Assembly (NCBI GenBank): GCA_937967645.1
Contig: CALBTT010000121.1
Location: 1 to 16,224, forward strand
Length of the DNA stretch: 16,224 nucleotides
DNA from: an uncultured Zoogloea sp.
Lineage (GTDB): Bacteria > Pseudomonadota > Gammaproteobacteria > Burkholderiales > Rhodocyclaceae
Reading direction: 5' to 3'
In this document: positions 1 to 5,535 of the stretch, piece after piece
Position numbering within the stretch: the stretch's first letter is position 1
How the letters are laid out: every line of letters begins with the position of its first letter
Program-made: the position numbers and the translations under genes
The notes under the pieces: generated by a model
What the model was told of the DNA's origin: nothing
The model's input: the letters and a program-made list of their open reading frames with translations, nothing else
Databases searched by the model: none

Positions 1-260
1 TCCTGCTGCGCATCCTGCTGATCCACGACTACCGCCGCCTGCTGCTGCGCGACCCGGAGCTGCCCGATGTGCTGCTCTCCGCCGACTGGCCCGGTCAGCA
101 GGCCAGGCTGCTGTGCAAGGAGCTCTACCGGCGCCTGCTGACGCCCTCCGAGCGCCATCTGGATGCCCACCTGCAGCTGGCCAGCGGTCAGACCCCCGAG
201 GCCGCCCCCTTCCTGCTCGAACGCTTCCGCGAAGCCGACCCCCTGGCCCAGGTCGCCTGA
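1..260 (+). CDS. paaX: PaaX-type phenylacetate regulator, C-terminal part (5' end outside window)
   Basis: The reading frame is open from the first complete codon at base 3 to the TGA at 258-260, giving the last 85 residues of a longer protein. The segment LIHDYRRLLLRDPELP followed by a DWPG motif and a Leu/Cys-rich helix resembles the C-terminal domain of PaaX. PaaX is the GntR-like repressor of phenylacetic acid catabolism, which releases DNA on binding phenylacetyl-CoA. The N-terminal winged helix lies upstream of the window. A paaY gene 0.9 kb away supports the assignment, since paaX and paaY are commonly neighbours. The gene continues upstream, so its true start and operon partners cannot be judged. 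An internal GTG at 69 would remove conserved residues and is not a credible start. Confidence 0.82.
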   Translation, partial: LLRILLIHDYRRLLLRDPELPDVLLSADWPGQQARLLCKELYRRLLTPSERHLDAHLQLASGQTPEAAPFLLERFREADPLAQVA

Positions 261-287
261 GTCCGGGCGGCAGGCGCCTGATCGCCC

Positions 288-316
288 TTGTCATGCGCGG
301 GCGTAGCGCGTCTAAT
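288..316 (+). promoter_or_regulatory. Sigma70-type promoter for the ABM-GNAT gene pair
   Basis: TTGTCA at 288-293 (5 of 6 to the -35 consensus) and TCTAAT at 311-316 (5 of 6 to the -10 consensus) are separated by exactly 17 bases. The predicted transcription start is near 323, about 20 bases before the ATG at 345. A purine-rich ribosome site (GGAAAGG, 328-334) lies between them. The box sits in the 84-base gap after paaX, so the two downstream genes can be expressed independently of paaX. Confidence 0.55.
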
Positions 317-344
317 ACCGGGCTTTTGGAAAGGCCATCCCGCG

Positions 345-686
345 ATGTACTCCTCCACCTTCATCTTCGCGGCGAAGGAATTCGACGCGGAGTTCCACCG
401 TCTCGACGCGATCATCGCCGCAGCCGCCCGTGACATTCCGGGCTACCTGGGCGAGACATCCTGGGAAAACCCGCAGACCGGCCTGGTGGCCAACGTGTAT
501 TACTGGGACAGTCTGGACGCCCTGCAGGCGCTGGTCCGGCACCCGCAGCACCTTGAGGCCAAGGCGCTTCAGGCCAACTGGCTGGATGGCTACCAGGTGA
601 TCATCTCCGAGGTGCTGCGCACCTACGGGGACGGAGGGCTGGGCGCCCTTCCCCCGGGCCTGGCCCCGCAGGAGGCACGGCCATGA
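345..686 (+). CDS. Small ABM-like (antibiotic biosynthesis monooxygenase fold) protein
   Basis: A 113-residue soluble protein. The N-terminal beta strand (YSSTFIFAAKEFDAEFH), the IPGYLGETSWENP segment and the YYWDSLDALQALVRHPQH segment match dimeric alpha+beta ferredoxin-like ABM-family proteins. Members include small cofactor-free oxygenases, heme-degrading enzymes and uncharacterised proteins beside aromatic catabolism genes. No catalytic assignment is possible from sequence alone. ATG 345 is chosen because the fold begins there and GGAAAGG sits 10 bases upstream; an in-frame upstream start at 288 would fall inside the promoter. The stop overlaps the ATG of the next gene by four bases (ATGA), so the two are probably translated as a unit. 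Its place between paaX and paaY suggests a role near phenylacetate breakdown, which is inference. Confidence 0.7.
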   Translation: MYSSTFIFAAKEFDAEFHRLDAIIAAAARDIPGYLGETSWENPQTGLVANVYYWDSLDALQALVRHPQHLEAKALQANWLDGYQVIISEVLRTYGDGGLGALPPGLAPQEARP

Positions 687-1147
687 GCCGGCCAGGCATC
701 ACCATCCGCCAGGCCTGTACCGACGACGCACCCGCCATCGCACCACTCTTCGATGCCTACCGACGCTTCTACGAGCAGGCGGCCGACCTGGAAGGTGCGG
801 AGCGCTTCCTGAGCGAGCGCCTGGCCCGGCAGGAGTCGGACATCCTGCTGGCCTGCGACGACAAGGGCTGGATCCTGGGCTTCTGCCAGCTCTATCCGAC
901 CTTCTGCTCGGTGGAGGCCGCGCCGATCTTCGCTCTCTATGATCTGTTCGTGCAGCCGGCCCACCGCCGCACGGGCGTGGGCCGGGCCCTCCTGCTGGCG
1001 GCCGAAGGGCTGGCCCGGGAGCGGGGCAAGGTCCGGATGGACCTCACCACCGCCCGCAGCAACCAGCAGGCCCAGGCTTTGTACGAATCCCTGGGCTGGC
1101 AGCAGGACACCGTGTTTCTCGCCTACAGCCGCCGCATCGGCGGCTGA
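683..1147 (+). CDS. GNAT-family N-acetyltransferase
   Basis: This 154-residue protein has the GNAT layout: N-terminal ITIRQACTDDAPAIAPLFDAY, a central strand ending in YDLFVQPAHR, and the acetyl-CoA pyrophosphate-binding motif A as RRTGVGRA at residues 95-102 (Q/R-x-x-G-x-G/A). The C-terminal NQQAQALYESLGW motif B follows. It would transfer an acetyl group from acetyl-CoA to an amine. The substrate is unknown, because GNATs cannot be assigned a substrate from such motifs. GGAGG at 671-675 and the ATGA overlap with the previous gene show translational coupling. It ends convergently with paaY, 37 bases away. Association with phenylacetate genes may be incidental. Confidence 0.88.
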   Translation: MSRPGITIRQACTDDAPAIAPLFDAYRRFYEQAADLEGAERFLSERLARQESDILLACDDKGWILGFCQLYPTFCSVEAAPIFALYDLFVQPAHRRTGVGRALLLAAEGLARERGKVRMDLTTARSNQQAQALYESLGWQQDTVFLAYSRRIGG

Positions 1148-1184
1148 TTCCGACCGGAGGTGTCTCCAGACGCCGAGGGGGGGC

Positions 1185-1802
1185 TCAGCCTTCCTTCTTG
1201 CGCAGGGCCACCAGGGGCACCACGTCGGGCATATGGATGCGCGGCCGGTCGGGCTCGATCTCGGTGAGGGGCGTCGTCTCCACCATGGTGGCCAGACAGC
1301 GTCGGGTGAGATCCTGGTAGGTGGCGGTACCCTCCCCTTTCCAGCGGATCTCCTCGTCGGAGAGCGGCCGCACCACCTTGGCGGGCATGCCGGCCACCAG
1401 CACCCCGGGCGGGATCTCCATGCCGGCCTTGACGAAGGCCGAGGCCGCGACGATGGAGGCCTCGCCGATCACCGCGTTGTCCATGATCACCGCGTTCATG
1501 CCGACCAGCGCATTGCGGCCGACCCGGCAGCCGTGCAGCACGGCACCATGGCCGATGTGGCCGTCCTCCTCCACCACCGTATCGGTGCCCGGGAAGCCGT
1601 GCATCACGCAGGTGTCCTGGAGGTTGGCGCCCTTCTCCAGGATCAGCCGGCCGAAGTCGCCGCGCAGGCTGGCGCAGGGGCCCACGTAGCAGCCGGGACC
1701 GACGATGACGTCGCCGATCAGTACTGCCGAGGGGTGGACATAGGCCGTGGGATCGACGACTGGCACAATGCCGTCGATGGCGTAAACCTTGAGACTCGTC
1801 AT
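1185..1802 (-). CDS. paaY: PaaY, hexapeptide-repeat thioesterase of the phenylacetate pathway
   Basis: A 205-residue left-handed beta-helix protein of the gamma-carbonic-anhydrase superfamily. It opens with MTSLKVYAIDGIVPVVDPTA and carries repeated hexapeptide turns from about residue 20 to 140, then a C-terminal helix. The three expected metal-ligand histidines are visible: H68 (VMHG), H85 and H90 (GHGAVLHG). PaaY is described as a thioesterase that hydrolyses the dead-end CoA ester formed from the ring-opened phenylacetyl-CoA intermediate, protecting the pathway. The start is supported by AAGGAG nine bases upstream on the minus strand. It is divergent from iclR across an 80-base AT-rich region and convergent with the GNAT gene. 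The closest alternatives are CaiE-like proteins, but the C-terminal region and paaX nearby favour PaaY. Confidence 0.9.
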   Translation of the reverse strand: MTSLKVYAIDGIVPVVDPTAYVHPSAVLIGDVIVGPGCYVGPCASLRGDFGRLILEKGANLQDTCVMHGFPGTDTVVEEDGHIGHGAVLHGCRVGRNALVGMNAVIMDNAVIGEASIVAASAFVKAGMEIPPGVLVAGMPAKVVRPLSDEEIRWKGEGTATYQDLTRRCLATMVETTPLTEIEPDRPRIHMPDVVPLVALRKKEG

Positions 1803-1882
1803 GCTGGGTTCTCCTTCACGTGTTGTTGTGTTACTAATATTAAAACCAATTCTGGAATTCGTAACATTTTAACGAGCCCGCG
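1803..1882. promoter_or_regulatory. Divergent paaY/iclR control region with split palindrome
   Basis: This gap is markedly AT-rich compared with its flanks. It contains TGTTAC at 1829-1834 and its exact reverse complement GTAACA at 1861-1866, separated by 26 bases. A CACGTG palindrome lies at 1817-1822. TAATAT at 1835-1840 can serve as a -10-like element on the minus strand for paaY, but no convincing -35 is seen for either direction. The 6-base arms are close to the TGATAC/GTATCA arms at the liv promoter, which have the same 26-base spacing, so an operator for the adjacent IclR protein is the favoured reading (inference). Confidence 0.45.
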
Positions 1883-2677
1883 ATGAGTGAAGAACTGGAA
1901 GGAAAACATGGCGTCCAGTCCCTGGAGGTGGGAATGGGCATCCTCAGGGCGATGGCCACCGGCAAGCGCTCGATGATGCTCAAGGACATCGCCGCGTCTG
2001 CCGACATGCCGCCGTCCAAGGCCCACCGCTATCTGGTGAGCCTCATCCGCAGCGGCCTGGTGGAGCAGGACCCGCTCACGTCCCGCTACAACCTGGGGCC
2101 TTTCGCCCTCAACCTGGGCCTCGTCGCACTCGACCGCCTCGACCGCATCCGCCTCGGGCTCAGTGCCATCACCGACCTGCGCGACGCGGTCAATGAAACC
2201 ACCGCGCTGGCCGTGTGGAGCGACAACGGTCCGGTGATCGTGCGCTGGGAACGCCCCCGCCGCCCCATCACGGTGAACGTGGTGACCGGCACCACCCTCG
2301 GGGTCCTCAGCTCCGCCATCGGGCGGGTCTTCGCCGCCTGGCTGCCGGAGCGTCAGACCGAGGCCCTGATCCGCCGGGAGATCGAGTCGGGCAAGGCCCC
2401 GCTGGGTGTGCGCACGATGGAGGACGCCCGCTCCCTGCTGGCCGGCATCAAGGCCCGCGGGGTGTCAGTGATCTCCGGCGACTACGTGATCCGCGGCGTC
2501 GAGGCGGTGGCGGCGCCCGTGTTCAACTTCAAGAACGAGATCACCCTGGTGATCGTGCTGGTGGGCGTCGAGGGCTCGATGGACATGCGCGACGACGGCC
2601 CGACGCTGACCGAACTCCGACAGGCGGCCGCGGCCCTCTCGGCCCGTCTCGGCGCCCCTTCCGAATCAGCCGGCTAA
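1883..2677 (+). CDS. IclR-family transcriptional regulator
   Basis: A 264-residue regulator. The N-terminal winged helix-turn-helix spans about residues 13-80; the DNA-reading part is around MLKDIAASADMPPSKAHRYL. The IclR effector-binding GAF-like domain follows, from about 88 to 255, with the GTTLGVLSSAIGRVFAAWLP and RGVEAVAAPVFN segments typical of the family. IclR proteins bind small organic or aromatic acids and act as dimers or tetramers. The start ATG has only a weak purine stretch upstream, which could keep expression low. The gene is divergent from paaY and lies 260 bases upstream of, and in line with, the liv operon. A terminator separates it from liv, so it is probably a regulator of liv and/or paaY rather than a co-transcribed member. 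The effector is not predictable. Confidence 0.9.
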   Translation: MSEELEGKHGVQSLEVGMGILRAMATGKRSMMLKDIAASADMPPSKAHRYLVSLIRSGLVEQDPLTSRYNLGPFALNLGLVALDRLDRIRLGLSAITDLRDAVNETTALAVWSDNGPVIVRWERPRRPITVNVVTGTTLGVLSSAIGRVFAAWLPERQTEALIRREIESGKAPLGVRTMEDARSLLAGIKARGVSVISGDYVIRGVEAVAAPVFNFKNEITLVIVLVGVEGSMDMRDDGPTLTELRQAAAALSARLGAPSESAG

Positions 2678-2690
2678 GCCGGCTTTTTTT
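2668..2690 (+). terminator. Intrinsic terminator of iclR, loop formed by the stop codon
   Basis: AGCCGGC (2668-2674) pairs perfectly with GCCGGCT (2678-2684), leaving the TAA stop codon (2675-2677) as the three-base loop. It is followed by an uninterrupted T run at 2684-2690. This is a textbook Rho-independent terminator overlapping the end of the iclR coding sequence, and it insulates the liv operon from iclR transcription. Confidence 0.88.
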
Positions 2691-2692
2691 AT

Positions 2693-2757
2693 GCGCCCTC
2701 CCCCCCGGGGGCGCCACTCCAGCCCCAGCAGACAGGTACCCGACCGCAAGGGTCGGG
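2693..2757. other. Two GC-rich hairpins between iclR terminator and liv promoter
   Basis: The first has arms GCGCCC (2693-2698) and GGGCGC (2709-2714), with a C-rich loop. The second has arms CCCGACC (2739-2745) and GGTCGGG (2751-2757), with a five-base GCAAG loop. Neither is followed by a T run. They could back up the upstream terminator, or the second could be a protein-binding dyad upstream of the liv promoter. Function is not established from sequence. Confidence 0.35.
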
Positions 2758-2773
2758 ACCGGGGCGGTCATCA

Positions 2774-2830
2774 GTCTATTTGATACAGATTTTCCTGTTG
2801 ACTGAATTAATTGTATCACTTCTAATAGAC
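2774..2830 (+). promoter_or_regulatory. liv operon promoter with nested inverted repeats
   Basis: TTGACT (2798-2803) and TCTAAT (2821-2826), each 5 of 6 to consensus, are spaced 17 bases apart, with a start expected near 2833. The promoter is embedded in dyads: TGATACA (2781-2787) with TGTATCA (2812-2818), and outside it GTCTATT (2774-2780) with AATAGAC (2824-2830). The right arms fall in the spacer just before the -10 box and over the -10 box itself. The left arms lie upstream of the -35. A protein bound there should interfere with RNA polymerase unless it acts by remodelling. The 26-base spacing between TGATAC and GTATCA equals that of the related pair in the iclR/paaY region. Confidence 0.7.
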
Positions 2831-2898
2831 GGAAACGATTACAAAATACAGAACAAACACCGACCGACTCACCTCGGCACAACACCACAGGAGGCACG

Positions 2899-2943
2899 AT
2901 GAATCCGCATTCCCCCGAGCCCATGTCCTCAGGAGACGCATGA
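2899..2943 (+). CDS. 14-residue leader ORF coupled to livH
   Basis: A short open frame begins at ATG 2899, right after a strong AGGAGG (2889-2894). It encodes MNPHSPEPMSSGDA and stops with TGA at 2941-2943, overlapping the livH ATG at 2940 in an ATGA arrangement. The close Shine-Dalgarno match and the stop/start overlap argue that ribosomes load here and pass on to livH. The peptide has no run of a single amino acid typical of attenuation leaders. It may be only a translational-coupling device, or a remnant of a longer gene. Whether the peptide itself does anything is unknown. Confidence 0.45.
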   Translation: MNPHSPEPMSSGDA

Positions 2944-3818
2944 TGCTCGCCCAGTTCCTGCAGTTCTTCTTCTCCGGCATCACCGTGGGCGCCACCTATG
3001 CGCTGGCGGCCCTCGGCTTCACCCTCATCTACAACGCCAGCAACGTGATCAACTTCGCCCAGGGCGAGTTCATCATGCTCGGCGGCATGCTCGCGGTGTT
3101 CTTCACCCAGGCCGGGCTGCCCCTGCCCGCCGCGCTGCTGCTGGCCATCCTGGTGCCCGCCGTGGTCGGGGTGCTGATCGAGAAGCTGGCCATCGAGCCG
3201 GTCAAGGGCGCCGAGACCGTCACGCTGATCATCATCACCATTGGCGCCTCCCTGGTGATCCGCGGCCTCGCCGCAGTGATCTTCGGCAAGGGCACCCACA
3301 GCCTGCCGGCCTTCTCCGGCGATGCGCCGATCGAGGTCCTCGGCGCCACCCTGATGCCCCAGAGCCTGTGGGTGCTGGGCGTCACCGCGGTGGTGGTGGT
3401 GGTCCTGTGGTACTTCTTCACCCGCACCCTCACCGGCAAGGCCATGCTGGCCACCTCCTACAACCGGCTCGCCGCCGAGCTGGTGGGGATCAACACCAAC
3501 GGGGTGCTCTTCATGAGCTTCGCCATGTCGGCCGCGCTGGGCGCGCTGGGCGGCATCCTCGTCACCCCGATCACCCTCACGTCCTACGACGCCGGCATCA
3601 TGCTCGGCCTCAAGGGCTTCGTGGCGGCGGTGCTCGGTGGCCTCGGCAACGGCCTCGGCGCCGTGGTGGGCGGCCTGCTGGTGGGCCTGCTGGAATCCCT
3701 GGGCGCGGGCTACCTGTCCTCCGCCTACAAGGACGCCATCCCCTTCGTGCTGATCCTCTTCATCCTCTTCTTCATGCCCCGCGGCCTCTTTGGCGCCCGG
3801 GTCACCGACCGGGTGTAA
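2940..3818 (+). CDS. livH: LivH-type ABC importer permease
   Basis: A 292-residue integral membrane protein with about eight hydrophobic segments. The N-terminal GITVGATYALAALGFTLIYN and NASNVINFAQGEF (residues 32-44) are diagnostic of LivH in branched-chain amino acid / aromatic-acid (HAAT) importers. The C-terminal GLKGFVAAVLGGLGNG, containing the ATPase-contact loop, and the closing FFMPRGLFG also fit. It forms the membrane pore with LivM. There are tandem ATGs at 2940 and 2943: the first overlaps the leader-ORF stop, while the second is better spaced from AGGAG (2931-2935). livM starts three bases after its stop. No leucine specificity should be assumed, because this family carries many carboxylates and aromatic acids. 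Confidence 0.93.
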   Translation: MMLAQFLQFFFSGITVGATYALAALGFTLIYNASNVINFAQGEFIMLGGMLAVFFTQAGLPLPAALLLAILVPAVVGVLIEKLAIEPVKGAETVTLIIITIGASLVIRGLAAVIFGKGTHSLPAFSGDAPIEVLGATLMPQSLWVLGVTAVVVVVLWYFFTRTLTGKAMLATSYNRLAAELVGINTNGVLFMSFAMSAALGALGGILVTPITLTSYDAGIMLGLKGFVAAVLGGLGNGLGAVVGGLLVGLLESLGAGYLSSAYKDAIPFVLILFILFFMPRGLFGARVTDRV

Positions 3819-3821
3819 AAC

Positions 3822-4760
3822 ATGCAGAAACGCGCCTATTACGGGCTGTACATCGTCATCGCGATACTCGCCGTGCTGCCGATGGTGCTGCCCAACAGCT
3901 TCTATCTGGATCTGGCGATCCGCATGGCCATCAATGCGGTGATCGTCCTCGGCCTCAATCTGCTGATCGGCTTCGCCGGCCAGATCAGCCTGGGCCATGC
4001 CGGCTTCCTCGGCATCGGGGCCTACGCCTCGGCGGTGCTGCCGACCCACTTCGGCTGGCATCCGCTGCTCGCCATGGGCGCCGGCGCCGTCGCCACCGGC
4101 CTGCTCGCCGCCCTGGTGGCCCGGCCTATCTTCAAGCTCAAGGGCAACTACCTGGCCATGGCCACCCTGGGCCTGGGCATCATCCTCAACATCGCCCTGC
4201 GCAACGAAGCGACCTGGACCGGTGGCCCCGACGGCATGCCGGTGCCGGCCTTCGGTCTGTTCGGCTTCGAGCTGAGCAACGACAAGCAGTGGTACTGGGT
4301 CGTCGCCATCCTGCTGTCGGTGAGCGTGTGGGCCTCCCTCAACCTGATCGACTCGCCCTTCGGCCGCGCCCTGCGCGCGCTGCATGGCTCCGAGGTGGCG
4401 TCCCGGGTGGTGGGCGTGGACGTGGTCCGCTACAAGGTCGCCATCTTCGTGATGTCGGCCGTCTTCGCCAGCCTGATGGGCAGCGTCACCGCGCACTACG
4501 TCGGTTTCGTGACACCCAACCTGGCCGACTTCTTCCACTCCATCGAGCTGGTCACCATGGTGGTGATCGGCGGCATGGCCTCGGTGTATGGCTCCCTGGT
4601 CGGCGCCGTGCTGCTGACCGCCCTGCCCCAGGCCCTGGCCACCTTCGAGGGCTGGGAGACGGTGGTCTTCGGCGCCATCCTGATGATCTGCATGATCTTC
4701 CTGCCCAAGGGCCTCGTCCCGACGCTGGCAGCCAAGTTCGACAAAGGGGATCAAGCATGA
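3822..4760 (+). CDS. livM: LivM-type ABC importer permease
   Basis: A 312-residue membrane protein with many hydrophobic spans. The hallmark GFAGQISLGHAGFLGIGAY lies at about residues 50-68. A FKLKGNYLAMATLGLG segment leads into a long periplasmic loop with TWTGGPDGMP. The C-terminal VTMVVIGGMASVYGSLVGA cytoplasmic coupling region follows. It pairs with LivH to make the heterodimeric channel. Only three bases separate it from livH and no obvious ribosome site precedes it, so it probably depends on translational coupling. Its TGA overlaps the livG ATG by four bases. Confidence 0.93.
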   Translation: MQKRAYYGLYIVIAILAVLPMVLPNSFYLDLAIRMAINAVIVLGLNLLIGFAGQISLGHAGFLGIGAYASAVLPTHFGWHPLLAMGAGAVATGLLAALVARPIFKLKGNYLAMATLGLGIILNIALRNEATWTGGPDGMPVPAFGLFGFELSNDKQWYWVVAILLSVSVWASLNLIDSPFGRALRALHGSEVASRVVGVDVVRYKVAIFVMSAVFASLMGSVTAHYVGFVTPNLADFFHSIELVTMVVIGGMASVYGSLVGAVLLTALPQALATFEGWETVVFGAILMICMIFLPKGLVPTLAAKFDKGDQA

Positions 4761-5518
4761 GCCTGCTTGAAGTCAACGACCTGTCCATCCACTTCGGTGG
4801 CGTCAAAGCCGTCCAGAACGTCAGCTTCAGCATCGACGCGGGCATCGTCTATTCGGTGATCGGCCCCAACGGTGCCGGCAAGACCACCCTGTTCAACCTG
4901 ATCACCGGGGTCTACAAGCCCACCTCCGGCGAGATCCGCCTGGACGGCGAATCCATCGGCGGCAAGTCGCCGGACGAGCTGGCCCGGCGCGGCGTGGCGC
5001 GCACCTTCCAGAACCTGCAGATCTGCATGAACATGAGCGCCATCGAGAACGTGATGGTGGGTGCCCACCTGCGTCTCGACCGCAACCTCATCAAGGCAGC
5101 CCTGCGCCTGCCCGGCCTGACCCGCCGTGATGCCGAGCTGCGCGAGGAGGCCGCCGGGCTGATGCGCTTCGTCGGCCTCGAGAAGTACATCAACGCCCGC
5201 GCCGACTCCATGCCTTACGGCGCCCTCAAGCGCCTGGAGATCGCCCGCGCGCTGGCCATGAAACCGCGCCTGATCTTCCTCGACGAGCCCGCCGCCGGCC
5301 TCAACCCCAAGGAGACCATCGAAGTGGACGAACTGGTCCGCAAGGTGGCCGACTCCGGCATCACCGTGGTCCTCGTCGAACACGACATGAAGATGGTCAT
5401 GAACCTGTCAGACCGCATCCTGGTGCTCGACTACGGCAAGAAGCTGGCCGAAGGCACCGGCGAGGAGGTGCGCAAGAACCCGGACGTGATCGCCGCCTAC
5501 CTGGGCGCCCACGCCTGA
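4757..5518 (+). CDS. livG: LivG-type ABC importer ATPase
   Basis: A 253-residue ATP-binding subunit. Visible motifs are Walker A GPNGAGKTT at residues 36-44, Q-loop region RTFQNLQ, a LivG-style signature MPYGALKR near 152-159 (this family has a Y-G variant of LSGGQ), Walker B LIFLDEP with D176/E177, and the H-loop histidine at 209 (VEHDM). It binds and hydrolyses ATP on the cytoplasmic face of LivHM, as a heterodimer with the downstream LivF-type subunit. The ATGA overlap with livM and AAAGGGGA at 4743-4750 support the start. Its length is normal for LivG, so the unusual domain of this importer is confined to the partner ATPase. Confidence 0.93.
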   Translation: MSLLEVNDLSIHFGGVKAVQNVSFSIDAGIVYSVIGPNGAGKTTLFNLITGVYKPTSGEIRLDGESIGGKSPDELARRGVARTFQNLQICMNMSAIENVMVGAHLRLDRNLIKAALRLPGLTRRDAELREEAAGLMRFVGLEKYINARADSMPYGALKRLEIARALAMKPRLIFLDEPAAGLNPKETIEVDELVRKVADSGITVVLVEHDMKMVMNLSDRILVLDYGKKLAEGTGEEVRKNPDVIAAYLGAHA

Positions 5519-5535
5519 GAACGAGGAAGACCAAG

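Noticed and set aside
1145..1187. Terminator between the convergent GNAT and paaY genes
   Set aside because: Only a four-base GGAG/CTCC stem and a G run are present. There is no T run on either strand, so it is not supported.
2541..4754. 737-codon minus-strand open frame opposite iclR, livH and livM
   Set aside because: The translation is dominated by His, Gln, Gly, Asp and Glu repeats, which is typical antisense shadowing of hydrophobic GC-rich permease genes. It also crosses the liv promoter and terminator.
3368..4756. Upstream extension of the livG frame through livH and livM
   Set aside because: The added sequence is an Arg/Gly/Pro-rich out-of-frame reading of two permease genes. The ATG at 4757, with the ATGA overlap and a ribosome site, is the true livG start.
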